Shown: positions 10,681 through 20,592 of the stretch, piece after piece | Layout: every line of letters begins with the position of its first letter | How positions within the stretch are numbered: position 1 is the stretch's first letter | Assembly: GCA_900208305.1 (NCBI GenBank) | Contig: OAPG01000002.1 | Location: 1,302,001-1,366,000 of the forward strand | Reading direction: 5' to 3' | Source: Melanopsichium pennsylvanicum | Taxonomy: Eukaryota > Basidiomycota > Ustilaginomycetes > Ustilaginales | DNA length: 64,000 nucleotides | Program-made: the position numbers and the translations under genes | The notes under the pieces: model-generated | What the model saw: only the letters and a program-made list of their open reading frames with translations | Databases searched by the model: none | What the model was told of the DNA's origin: nothing

Positions 10681-11444
10681 TCATACCTTGAAGAGCCAAA
10701 AAAAAACCGTCGTACCATGTAAGGAAGCCGGTGCAGACTCGTTTAATTGCTCCATTGGGAACTTGCCTTCCTCTCCTCAGATACTTGCTGCACAGGAGTG
10801 ATAAGCGTATGGTATGAAAACGGTCTTCGTTGTAGGTTACACATCTTGACTTGGAAGTGAGTGAACTTTGTGTGAACAGAGAAAGACCGATGCAGGGTTT
10901 GGAACAGAAAGGGTTTCCGGACGAGACAGTTCAGGCTTGGGTTTGAATACAAGTGTTTAAAATAGACATTAAAGCTTTCTAAACTTGGTCTCGTAGTCGC
11001 GAAGCTGATGCTTTCAGAGTGCTAATCAGCCTTACTTCTCAAGCATGGATTTGGAATTGAAAATTTCTAAATGGTTCCTTTGTGCTTTATGTTGAAGCTT
11101 GAAAAATGTTTCACGACAGGCTTCACAAGAGAGTCGCGAAGAAAAGAGGAAAATGCAAAAAAAAAGAAGCAAAGATACCTTTCAAAGGGAGCTGAGTGCG
11201 CGACTTATTCTGTGATTGTATTGTGCTGTACTGCAGCCACATTCTTCGTCCTCTCTCTTCTTCTTCCTGTTGAGCAAGACCGACTTGGTGGCTTTTTGAC
11301 GTGTGCAGAATTCGTACGGGCTTACCCTTTTGAGCATTCATCGCGATCACCAATCATCTCGCATACCACCACTTTCTTCGCCTAGCAAGCTTCTTTTTGA
11401 TCCCCAAAGAAGCTCTGCACATCCTCACCACATTTCAATACAAC
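10681..11444. other. Intergenic region upstream of eIF3l
   Basis: About 760 bases between two same-strand genes. An A run follows the stop at 10681. C/T-rich sequence just before 11445 is probably leader. No gene is supported. Confidence 0.6.
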
Positions 11445-13445
11445 ATGGTAGCCGACCCAACTAACCACGGCCAGACCGCTGGCTCTGCTTTCATTCCTCA
11501 GCAGCAACAGCAACAGCAGCGCCAATTCTTCGGAGGCAGCGAAGAGCTTGGTGATGATGAAGATGAGCTTGGTGACGACGTAGACCTTGTTGTCGGAGAC
11601 TACTCCTCCACCCCTTTCGCCGGCGAAGGCGAAGCTGAAGTGGACGAGGCCCAAGCAGCAGCGCTTTCCGCTGCTCACGCACAAGCGCAGCAGCAAGCAG
11701 CTGCTGCCGCTCTCGCCGCTGTTCCCGAACAGATCCGAAAGTACATTGTGCTCTTCAACCAGGCTGTTCAGAACAACAACATTCAGGACATCAGCAACGC
11801 TTACGAAGGCACCTGGAACCGTCTCACCGACAAGTTCTACGCTCGCTCCGAATGGCCTGAAGCAGAAACCATCGCTCCCTTGGTTGGTGACGATCAGAAG
11901 TTCTTGACCCTCTACAGAGAACTCTGGTACCGACACGTTTACTCTAGATTGAGCCCAGATGGAGAGGACAGGTTCCACAGCTACGACAACTATTGCGACT
12001 TTTTCAATTTTGTTCTCAACTCTGATGGTCCTGTCGCACTCGAGCTTCCCGCTCAGTGGCTCTGGGACATCATCGACGAGTTCATTTACCAGTTCCAGAG
12101 CTTCAGCCAGTGGAGGAACAAGGTCAACAACAAGACCGACGATGAAATTGCTTTGCTCCAGGATGGCGGTGTTTGGTCCCCCTACTCTGTTCTCAACGTT
12201 CTTTACTCGTTAATCCAGAAATCCCGCATTACCGAACAGCTAGTAGCTGCGTCAAAGGGTGAGGACCCCGATGAGGTCGCTGGCGAGTTTGGTTCCAAAC
12301 CTCTCTACCGCATGCTTGGATACTTTTCCATCATTGGCCTTCTCCGAGTCCACGTCCTTCTCGGCGATTACACTCTTGCGCTCAAGATGCTCGACCACAT
12401 TGAGCTCAACAAGAAGTCTGGGCTGATCAACCGTGTCACCGCCTGCCACGTTACCGCGTACTACTATGTTGGTTTTGCATACCTCATGCTTCGCCGTTAC
12501 CCGGACTGCATCAAATCGTTCACGCACATTCTGGTGTTCATCATGCGCTTGCGTCAGTACCACACAAGATCGTACCAGTACGACCAGATCAACAAGACTG
12601 CAGATCGAATGTACGCGCTTCTCTCCATGGCATGTGCTCTTTGCCCTACCAGGTTGGATGAAAACATTCAGACCCAGATGAGGGAAAAGTACGGCGAGCA
12701 ATTCACCAAGATGACCAAACCTGGCTCGGAAGGCGTTGGCGCATTCCAAGAACTTTTCCTTTACGCATGTCCTAAATTTATCACTGGCAACTCTCCCGCT
12801 TATCATGATCAAGACGCATTGGAAGAGTACAAGCAAAAAATTTCGTTCCCTGATCCGACTCAACATCAACTTGGCGTTTTCTTGTCGGATGTTAAGACGC
12901 AACTTTCCAATTCCAACGTACGTTCGTTCTTGCGTTTGTATACTACTTTGGGTACGGATAAGCTTGCTTCTTTCTTGGATATTGATGAGGAGGAGTTGGT
13001 GGAGATGATGATGGTTATGAAGAATTCGACGAGGTCGCTTAAGTGGAGTTCGGGTTGTTTGCTTCAGGGTCAGGTGGTGAATACTTCGGATCTTGATTTT
13101 GTTATTGATACTAATATGGTTCATATTGCAGAGTCGAGGGTGGGTAGGAGGTATGGTGATTGGTTTTTGCGTAATGGTACACGTATGCATGAGGTTTTGA
13201 ATACTATTCAGTCCAAACCTTTGCCGATTGTGACTAAGGAGGTTCAGGATGAGGCGGCGGCTGCAGCGGCGGCAAAGGAAGGTGACAAGGATGGTAAGAA
13301 GAAGAGTGTATGGTCTGGTTCGACTGGTAAGGGAGGTTCTTTTAGCAAGGGTGGCAATAGGACACAGGGTGGTGGTGTTGGTAATGCTCAAAAGTCGGCT
13401 GGCGCTTGGGGTTCTTCTAATACTAAACCTTCGCTTGTTGCTTGA
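11445..13445 (+). CDS. eIF3l: Eukaryotic translation initiation factor 3 subunit L
   Basis: A 666-residue cytoplasmic protein. After a Gln-rich, acidic N-terminal 80 residues come the eIF3l signatures: YIVLFNQAVQNNNIQDISNAYEG, then YRELWYRHVYSRL, a helical-repeat middle including RRYPDCIKSFTHILVFIMRL, and a C-terminal PCI-type region (FLRLYTTLGTDKLASFLDI). eIF3l is a non-core eIF3 subunit in the 40S initiation complex, present in filamentous and basidiomycete fungi but missing from budding yeast. The ATG at 11445 sits in AACATGG. Codon choice changes sharply near 12.8-12.9 kb, from C-ending to T/G-ending codons, without disturbing the protein signature. The tail after residue 600 is Ala/Lys/Gly-rich. 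Confidence 0.95.
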   Translation: MVADPTNHGQTAGSAFIPQQQQQQQRQFFGGSEELGDDEDELGDDVDLVVGDYSSTPFAGEGEAEVDEAQAAALSAAHAQAQQQAAAAALAAVPEQIRKYIVLFNQAVQNNNIQDISNAYEGTWNRLTDKFYARSEWPEAETIAPLVGDDQKFLTLYRELWYRHVYSRLSPDGEDRFHSYDNYCDFFNFVLNSDGPVALELPAQWLWDIIDEFIYQFQSFSQWRNKVNNKTDDEIALLQDGGVWSPYSVLNVLYSLIQKSRITEQLVAASKGEDPDEVAGEFGSKPLYRMLGYFSIIGLLRVHVLLGDYTLALKMLDHIELNKKSGLINRVTACHVTAYYYVGFAYLMLRRYPDCIKSFTHILVFIMRLRQYHTRSYQYDQINKTADRMYALLSMACALCPTRLDENIQTQMREKYGEQFTKMTKPGSEGVGAFQELFLYACPKFITGNSPAYHDQDALEEYKQKISFPDPTQHQLGVFLSDVKTQLSNSNVRSFLRLYTTLGTDKLASFLDIDEEELVEMMMVMKNSTRSLKWSSGCLLQGQVVNTSDLDFVIDTNMVHIAESRVGRRYGDWFLRNGTRMHEVLNTIQSKPLPIVTKEVQDEAAAAAAAKEGDKDGKKKSVWSGSTGKGGSFSKGGNRTQGGGVGNAQKSAGAWGSSNTKPSLVA

Positions 13446-13960
13446 AAAAAATGGTTTCGCATTTACAAAGGGCACATTGTCGTGGGTTTTGGCTTCCCTG
13501 AAACAAAGGAAAGCATCTTATGTTTCCCCAACCCCCTTGTGTCATCCTTTATTGTCGTCTAGAATCAATTCTTTTCGCCTCAAGCCCTCGTTTAGTGAGG
13601 ATCTTCCAGTCTCTCACAGAGTTGCATCTCATCCCTTAATGCATCTCCAACGTTACAATTTTCCCCCTTTTTCCCTTTGTCCCCTTTCAAAAAAAAAAAG
13701 AAAAAGTAAATACAGCCTTGTCGAATCGAAACCATAAAAAAAAAAAGAAAAAAAAACGATTTCCTAACCATTAGATTTGCCTAAATCACTTCCCAAGTAT
13801 TTAATGTCTAATATCAACACAAATCGCGTTGGAAGCATAACAGACCTTGAGCGCGAAATCAGCACCAAACCAACATCACATACGGGTTGAGAAAAAGGGA
13901 AAAAAAAAAACAAAAAAAAAACAAAAAGGTGTAATAGGAATGAATCCATAAAATACTTCA
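13446..13960. other. Convergent 3' region with several poly-A runs
   Basis: About 515 bases between convergent genes. It contains long A runs (about 13688-13698, 13737-13756 and 13899-13925) broken by single G or C. No gene is supported. Confidence 0.6.
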
Positions 13961-16900
13961 TCAGATGCCAATAGCACCAACAAAAATCACTGGCCTATGA
14001 TCTGACCTCCCTTCTAAAATTCTCATCTCTCGATCATCCAGCGACTTGTACAACAGACACTCAATTCTGCCCTTCTTCGGACCAATAACCACTTGCTCTT
14101 CTTCTTCACCGCCCGTCTTTTCCTCATCCCCTAACAATCCCTTTTGATTCGCGTCGATGCCCTGTGAGCCGTGTCTGTGCGATCGTAACGCAGAAATGGC
14201 AGGTGCGAAGAATGCGGGAAGGTGCGACGAAAGGCTATCCATCCAGCCACCCTTGATATCGCCGTGACCGCTGAGCGACGGAGTACGGCGTGGAGTTGGA
14301 GGTGGTACGCTGCGCGTGGGCATGGCCGGTGTTCCCAAAGGGACGTCGAATGGTGTGGTACGTGGCAACGCTGCCGATGTAGAGCGTGTCGGTGAGCATG
14401 TCGGTGCCTTTCTTGGTGGCAGCGAGGTTGGACAGGAGGGTGCTAGCGTGGGTGAGCCGGTAAGGTGCCGGGCAGCTACTGGCGAATTTGATGCAGATGA
14501 TTGTCGTGGTGGGATCTCGACTTGTACTTGTGTCTCGCCTATTGGGAGCACTGGCGAAGCCACCCACTTTGCTGCGCCCTCGAACCTGTTGTCCCTCTCT
14601 TCAACTTGACTGGGCAAGTCAACCGTGCTGATGGCTCTGGTCTCCAACCCGGCCAGTCCAAGGCCCGAGCCTAGCCCTAGTCCGAAGCTAGGCCAAGTGG
14701 GTAGCATGTCCAAACTTCCGTTCTTCATTGCCCAGCTTGTGTCCTGATTTGGCTGATGAGTTAGATCAGAAAATGTCAAGCTGGGGCTCAATGCTTTGAT
14801 CTGTTGACGACGACGGCCAGGCTGCAGGAAGCGCTGGAGCAGCTGAGGAGGTCGCGTTCGCTCGACGCCTGCCAACGTCCTCGTCTCTGCTTTAGGACTT
14901 GACACTGCTGTTGCTGAGGGGAGCATGGGAGCCGTGTATAATTTCTCCTTGCGAGCTGCATCGGCTCTGCGAGACATCGGATCCACTAGGCTGACTTCGG
15001 CAGGAGGCGCCTGATCGTGCGAAAAAGCAATGCTGGAACTGCCAGCAACCGCGGCAATGAGGCCACTGGAAGTACTTCGCGGAGCACGCATACGGTGATG
15101 GCGGCGCTCCGCTGCGTGGCGCAGTGGCATGACGAGTGCGTTTGAAAGTGCACTACCCACTCTCGAACCAAGTCCGGGCTCGTGGGTGCCTGCCGTCGAG
15201 TTGTTGGCGTCGTCTGCCTCATCTGAATCTTCGGGATCGACCGGGACCGTTGATCGGAAAAGCACTCGGTCGCACCATGAAGGCACTCGCTGCTTGGCAC
15301 TCGTATCATAGGGCTGAGCTTCGAGGAAGTCGATCTGCTCAGCAGTAGCACCTGTCAAATGTGGGTATTTGGCATCGCGCTGTGCCTTTGCCACTGCAAG
15401 CGCATTTGCTCTTGCCATTTGCAATGATGAGCGGCGAGGACCGGCCAACCTAGGGGCAGGTGCTCTGCTAACACTTTCGTGATCAGTCGACGAGGCCTGG
15501 CCGTCATTGCTCCATACATTGCGGAACGATGACTCCTCGCCGTGAACCCCGCTAATTGAATGGCCCTCAAACGACAAGAAGCTCCCTCTTCGTCCGCCCT
15601 CGAAAGAGCACTCGTACGTGTCAGGGCCAGATGTGGCCAGCTCTACTGCAGGCGTCGAGGGCGTTGAGCCGATGGAGTCAACAATCGAGTTGCTGTCGCT
15701 TGACGCAGACACTGGCATGGTCGCATTCCTCGGGGAAGCCGTCAAGACATTCAGCCACTTCTTCCTGCCACCTTCACCACCGCCGATTTTTTCTTTCAGA
15801 TTTGAGTTGGCAGCACTGCGCATCATGTCAATGAGCTTGAACTTGGCCTTGATCGCAGCCCCCTGCGAAAAAAAGCGCGGACCTTGGGCTGCGCTCGTAT
15901 TCTCCGCTAATTGACGCTGTCTTTGGACTTCTAGCTCGCGCTCGCGCACCATGGCTGGATCGTCACCTGGCGACATGCGTGCTTCTTGTTGTTGTAAAGT
16001 TTGCGTGAAGCCGGACGAAGACGTAACCGAGCCGAAGGCTGATGAAGAAGAGATCGAGTATCGATCTTCGTCTGAGCGGTCGGGATCATCGACCTTCCCA
16101 TCGGCGGCGTTCGAAAGAATGCCGCGAGCGGGCGAGGCGCACCCTAGCTCGGCATCACGGGTCGACAAGGTATCAGAGTCTGGCTCACCAGTTGCAATGT
16201 ATGATAGGCTGCCATCGCCGCCTGCAAATTCCTTGGTGACGTCCATACCGAAGCTGCCCTCCTCGGGTATGACACTTTCTCCGAGAGGGGTGGAGGTCAA
16301 GTCAGAAGTATTCTTACCCGCTGCAGCACCAGAAGCTCCAGGGATATCGACGGCATTCCTGATCGACGCCAATGTCTTGTTCCTCTTGATCTTGAGCGTC
16401 TTGAGAACGTCGTACTTGTAGGTGGGTGGGAAGTTGATCGGCGCCTCTTTGAAGCCCTTGAACGCTTGTCCATCTCTGAGCACCTTGCCGAGTTGGTCAA
16501 AGGCCAGAGCCTGGTCGTATTTCTTGTTCATCATGAGCCAGTCAGCGTGCTGACGCGAAATGTCAATGCGGAAGTTGAGATCACCGAACCAAAAGGTGTG
16601 ATCGAATTGCTCTGTGATGTCCTCCAGCCGAGAGCGCGGATCATCTGCTGGTAGAAAGGAGTCAACCTTGAGTGCGGCTTTAATCTTGGCTACGTTAGCC
16701 AGGCGGAGAGCGACCTTATCTTCGTGTGCTGCCAAGTGCGCGTTGACGAATAGCAGCCTGGTGGTGCCTAACTTGACTGAGATACCCACACCACCTTTGT
16801 TACCGACGCGGCCGGCAAGGAGACCAGACTTGACGTGCGACCTCGACGCGCCACGAACTCGATCCTTGCACCCGCGCCATACGTAGACCGCCATATAGCA

Positions 16901-19168
16901 GCCCATCATGCGCTCCTTGATGACAAGCTCATATGGACCCAGGACTCTTGGGATTGCGTCAGCGAAAGCTCTCTCCGCGCCGTTCTGGCAAGCCTCGTAG
17001 GCGCTAGCTGCTACGGCAGAGGGAGCAGGAGAGGCAGTATCACGCTGCGAAATTTGGTCACCATTGGTTGCGATGGGAGGCGCATTGGGACAAGGCGAGG
17101 GAGAGCGAGACAGTGTTGGCGGTTCGACATGAAAGTCGGTTGCAGCAGGCGAAACGGAACGAGAAGTAGAATCTGTGACAGCTGCCAATTTGGAAAGGCT
17201 ATGGGATGAGCTCATGCGACTCATGGACGGGGTGGTGGGGACAGCAAGCATGCCTCGAAAGCTCGTTGAAGCGGGCATTGGTTCCGGCTCTAGAGGCAGG
17301 GCGTGTTCGGGGGTAGGGGTAAGCAGCTGATGAGCACCTTGAGGTACAACAGCGGCGGGCGACATCAGCACGGGAGAAGCGACACATTCAGAGTCGGTAA
17401 AGGTGGCTGGACTGTTGCGACCCGAAGCGGTGGTCCTCCTGACGAGCTCTACAGGATTGAGGTTGAGCTTAGGTACCATGCGTTTGCGCTTTTCGGCACT
17501 GGCAGCGCTAGAAGAAGCTTGGACAGGCGGCTGGGCTGATGGCTCGAGGAGAGCGTTGAAACCCTCAAAGATGCTCTGATTTGGCGTGCCCGGCACACTA
17601 GCGCTCACGGGTATGCCGACAGGACTGGCTGCGCGGGAAAGCTCTGGGGTTACGGCAGCGGATAAAGAGTGGGTAGGCATGGTGTGCTGCTGGTCGGCGA
17701 GCGACTCACGCGAAAGGACGAAATCTTTTCTGGTGGTCTGCGACAAAGCGCGAGCGAGACGGGCACCACTAATGAAAGGCTTGTCCTTGTTGTCCTTGTC
17801 CTTCTTAGCGGTTTGGTTGCGAACGAGCCAATCCTCGCAAAGATCACTCCATCCCTTGCCGCCGATGTTGGGCCAATGGACAAGCTTGTCATCATTGTTG
17901 GGTTCAGAAGCTGTGCTGAGACCAGGCATGGAGCTGCCACCGAACATGGGCGAGGCAAGTGGATACCCAGGCAGCGCGGAAGATGATGAGGTCGACATAA
18001 AGGGAAAGCTTTGGTCGTCCGATGGAGCTGGCAGGCCGCTCGAGGAGTGTTTCTCGTCTGCAGTCGGAATAGCGTTCTTGGAGCCATCGGCGGTACTGGG
18101 AAGACCATCGCTGTCAGCTGATTTTTGCTTTTCCTTGGTCTTGGATTGCTTGGCCTTGTGCCTCTGGATATCCTTCTCTTTGCGTTTCTTTTGCTTGCCC
18201 AGATCGCCGAGTTCATTGGCTATGCCTACACCGGCTGCCAAGCGGCGCCCGTCGCCCCACGGACACTCCTGCCCTGCGATGACCAGAAGATGGTAGGGGT
18301 GGGCGTCGTCATGCGGGAGAGGCGGGATGCGATCAGCTCTTGGTACGTGCTCTTGCCCGACAGCATGAGCACCCCTGCGTTGTTTGTGCTGTGCATCGAG
18401 GTCATCGTTGTCCTCTGCACTGTCATAGCTGATATCCCAATCAGGATCGGGAGCTACATATGGACCGGCCTTGCCCAGCAATACTTGGAGGTCGCCCTTG
18501 GGAACGCTGTCGTGCATATTCCAAGTGATGATGCGTACCTTGATTGAGGGACGCTGCTGCGTTTGCTTGTCGGTGGAGCCATACTTGTGGTGTCGCTCTG
18601 CTGGTGTTGAATGCAAGTTGGCATCTGCCGACAGATGAGAAGGGTCGAGACTGGAAGCTCTGGAAGGGCGGGAAGAACGCGAGTCGGAGCGCGGAGTGCG
18701 ATTGCCAGCTTGTTTGAGATTCGAAGTGGTAAGTGAGCGAGGTAATGCAGCTAGATTGGGCGGGGGTGAAGAGGCGAGTGATGGCGATGAGTACGAGGTG
18801 GAAGCAAGGTTTGGCTTTGACACTACACTGAGGGCGCCTTTTCGTGGTTTGCGTTTGATTGGCGAGCGAATTGGGTTGGATGAAGAAGATGCATCGGCAT
18901 CGCTTTCAAGAGAGGTGGCACTCGACAGAGGATCTACGGTTGTGTAGTATTGACTTGGCGTATCATCAGAGGAAGGCGAGAGAGCAGGACTGGAGGCGTT
19001 GTGAGAGTCGGCATGCTGAAGAAGAGCGTGAAGTCGTGCGCGCAACGGAGGTTGGTGATGGTGAAGAGGTGACTGTTGAACATGAGAGCTGATGGCGATC
19101 GGAGGTGAAGAAGGAGCCGAGCTTGACTTGTTGGGCGCGAGAGGTGTTGGTGATGATGAAGAAGTCAT
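13961..19168 (-). CDS. Giant inositol polyphosphate 5-phosphatase
   Basis: A 1735-residue protein. The catalytic domain begins near residue 211 (VRIITWNMHD) and is spread along the chain: the ELVIKERMMGCY block, GNKGGVGISVKLG, then WFGDLNFRI near 859, PSWCDRVLF near 1298 and SDHRPVIF near 1723, two residues-blocks diagnostic of the family. These motifs normally lie within about 350 residues; here Ser/Pro-rich insertions of several hundred residues separate them. The family removes the 5-phosphate from phosphoinositides or soluble inositol phosphates. No SAC domain, C2 or transmembrane segment is seen, so it is not a synaptojanin-type Inp51-53 enzyme; it looks more like a free-standing INPP5/Inp54 domain with insertions. 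The frame is continuous from the ATG at 19168. Its substrate and location are unknown. Confidence 0.88.
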   Translation of the reverse strand: MTSSSSPTPLAPNKSSSAPSSPPIAISSHVQQSPLHHHQPPLRARLHALLQHADSHNASSPALSPSSDDTPSQYYTTVDPLSSATSLESDADASSSSNPIRSPIKRKPRKGALSVVSKPNLASTSYSSPSLASSPPPNLAALPRSLTTSNLKQAGNRTPRSDSRSSRPSRASSLDPSHLSADANLHSTPAERHHKYGSTDKQTQQRPSIKVRIITWNMHDSVPKGDLQVLLGKAGPYVAPDPDWDISYDSAEDNDDLDAQHKQRRGAHAVGQEHVPRADRIPPLPHDDAHPYHLLVIAGQECPWGDGRRLAAGVGIANELGDLGKQKKRKEKDIQRHKAKQSKTKEKQKSADSDGLPSTADGSKNAIPTADEKHSSSGLPAPSDDQSFPFMSTSSSSALPGYPLASPMFGGSSMPGLSTASEPNNDDKLVHWPNIGGKGWSDLCEDWLVRNQTAKKDKDNKDKPFISGARLARALSQTTRKDFVLSRESLADQQHTMPTHSLSAAVTPELSRAASPVGIPVSASVPGTPNQSIFEGFNALLEPSAQPPVQASSSAASAEKRKRMVPKLNLNPVELVRRTTASGRNSPATFTDSECVASPVLMSPAAVVPQGAHQLLTPTPEHALPLEPEPMPASTSFRGMLAVPTTPSMSRMSSSHSLSKLAAVTDSTSRSVSPAATDFHVEPPTLSRSPSPCPNAPPIATNGDQISQRDTASPAPSAVAASAYEACQNGAERAFADAIPRVLGPYELVIKERMMGCYMAVYVWRGCKDRVRGASRSHVKSGLLAGRVGNKGGVGISVKLGTTRLLFVNAHLAAHEDKVALRLANVAKIKAALKVDSFLPADDPRSRLEDITEQFDHTFWFGDLNFRIDISRQHADWLMMNKKYDQALAFDQLGKVLRDGQAFKGFKEAPINFPPTYKYDVLKTLKIKRNKTLASIRNAVDIPGASGAAAGKNTSDLTSTPLGESVIPEEGSFGMDVTKEFAGGDGSLSYIATGEPDSDTLSTRDAELGCASPARGILSNAADGKVDDPDRSDEDRYSISSSSAFGSVTSSSGFTQTLQQQEARMSPGDDPAMVRERELEVQRQRQLAENTSAAQGPRFFSQGAAIKAKFKLIDMMRSAANSNLKEKIGGGEGGRKKWLNVLTASPRNATMPVSASSDSNSIVDSIGSTPSTPAVELATSGPDTYECSFEGGRRGSFLSFEGHSISGVHGEESSFRNVWSNDGQASSTDHESVSRAPAPRLAGPRRSSLQMARANALAVAKAQRDAKYPHLTGATAEQIDFLEAQPYDTSAKQRVPSWCDRVLFRSTVPVDPEDSDEADDANNSTAGTHEPGLGSRVGSALSNALVMPLRHAAERRHHRMRAPRSTSSGLIAAVAGSSSIAFSHDQAPPAEVSLVDPMSRRADAARKEKLYTAPMLPSATAVSSPKAETRTLAGVERTRPPQLLQRFLQPGRRRQQIKALSPSLTFSDLTHQPNQDTSWAMKNGSLDMLPTWPSFGLGLGSGLGLAGLETRAISTVDLPSQVEERDNRFEGAAKWVASPVLPIGETQVQVEIPPRQSSASNSPVAARHLTGSPTLAPSCPTSLPPRKAPTCSPTRSTSAALPRTTPFDVPLGTPAMPTRSVPPPTPRRTPSLSGHGDIKGGWMDSLSSHLPAFFAPAISALRSHRHGSQGIDANQKGLLGDEEKTGGEEEEQVVIGPKKGRIECLLYKSLDDREMRILEGRSDHRPVIFVGAIGI

Positions 19169-20592
19169 TCTAGCTTTGTAGCCATGCTTTGGCTGCGCGC
19201 GCGAGCAAGCATGCGGTATGCTTGATACGGCGTAGCGGTATTGAAAGATGGTCGAACTGTGAACGTTAATGATGATATTAATAATACGGCTAGCGCATCT
19301 TTAAGTCCGGTTGTGATGATAACGGTGATACATGTGGCCGACTAAGAGGAAGTGTAAGAGTTGGCCCAGTCGAGTGGATCAAGTGAGAGTGTGTGTTAGC
19401 CGTAGAGGTAAAAGCAACGGCAGTAATCGTGGGGAAGCAATTCGAAACAAATCATCTCAAACGACTCCTGAGCCACGCCTTCTTACACGGTAATAACGCA
19501 CACCAGAAAAAGGGGGCACAAATTAAGAAAAATAGATAGATACGTAAATAAATCCAAGACGTGGTCGGTTCATCTGCCTGTGCAGCATGTGCTGTCGTAG
19601 CGTCTCGCATCAATTTCACGCGTGGTTAGAGCTCTTTCGAACCAAACTTCTGGCAACCTCACAGTAGAACTGCACAGTCACAGCCGGCGCAAGTCGACCA
19701 AGTAGTAAGAGACCACGAGAGCATGGTATCAATTTCGCTTTCACTTTGCGAGATCTACGCGTCACTGCTGCCTTTCAAGCTTTCGATTTAACATCCTAAC
19801 TTAAAAGAATCTTTCCCCTTTGCCTTGCCTCCGCTCCTCCGCGCTGTTGGCCGAACGAGATACTTTACCCCGCAATATGGTGGTTAATAGAACAAGGTCT
19901 GAAAGCCTTGGATCCCTCCTGTCCATCTTGACGTTGATATCTTCTGCTCCGGACATTTTCGATAGTCAGTTCAACCACTGAGGTTGGCAGCTCGACTATT
20001 CACGACCACCGATGGATCTGTAAAATGATTTGCGTCAACTGCCACCTTGGCGTTGTCAAAACCATGCACAGAAAGTTCTCTCATATATATATCGTCTTTC
20101 TGATTGTTTGCATATCCGTGTGTGTTGTACGCGGCCGATCATCAGAGCTCAGAGCAGCCTGCAAGCACAAGCATCTGTACTATTAATACTGTAAATTTAC
20201 TGACTGTACTTTAACTGAACTTTCAGGGCTTGTTGACGTGCCGAACAAATTTATCCACTCCAACCTTGAAACAACGAAGCGTTTCTGCAGGCTGCTGCTG
20301 TGAAAGCGGAGTAAATACCACACAAATGTCGAGAAAAAAAAATAAAAATACAATTAATAATAATAATAATAATGATAATAATCAACAGGCGAACACAGTG
20401 TGAGTCGCTCGGACCAAGTTCGTCTGCTCTCTTCTGTGATTCAAGAGCTGGTACACCCTGAACTCACACTCTTTTGCGAGTGCTTGTTCAGCTAAGTTAG
20501 ACCGTTCGTTGATCCTAGCTCACCTACCACATCTATCCCTCTTCTACTGCTCCTGCATACGACATTGCCGTATCACTGACAAAGTCGACCTC
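19169..20592. other. Divergent intergenic region between 5-phosphatase and NTE1
   Basis: About 1.4 kb between divergent start codons. It holds a TACTGTA element at 20187 within AT-rich sequence and an AAT/AATA repeat at about 20351-20384. An open frame upstream of the NTE1 ATG lacks an earlier ATG and is probably leader. No gene is supported. Confidence 0.6.
20351..20384. repeat. AAT-type trinucleotide repeat
   Basis: About ten AAT/TAA units with one G substitution. It lies about 210 bases upstream of the NTE1 start codon. Confidence 0.75.

Noticed and set aside
12252..13475. 407-residue minus-strand open frame
   Set aside because: It lies antisense to the conserved eIF3l gene; the open frame follows from that gene's codon bias.
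13666..13680. Match to the pheromone-response core ACAAAGGGA on the minus strand
   Set aside because: It lies in the 3' region of eIF3l, not in a promoter, and single matches are expected by chance.
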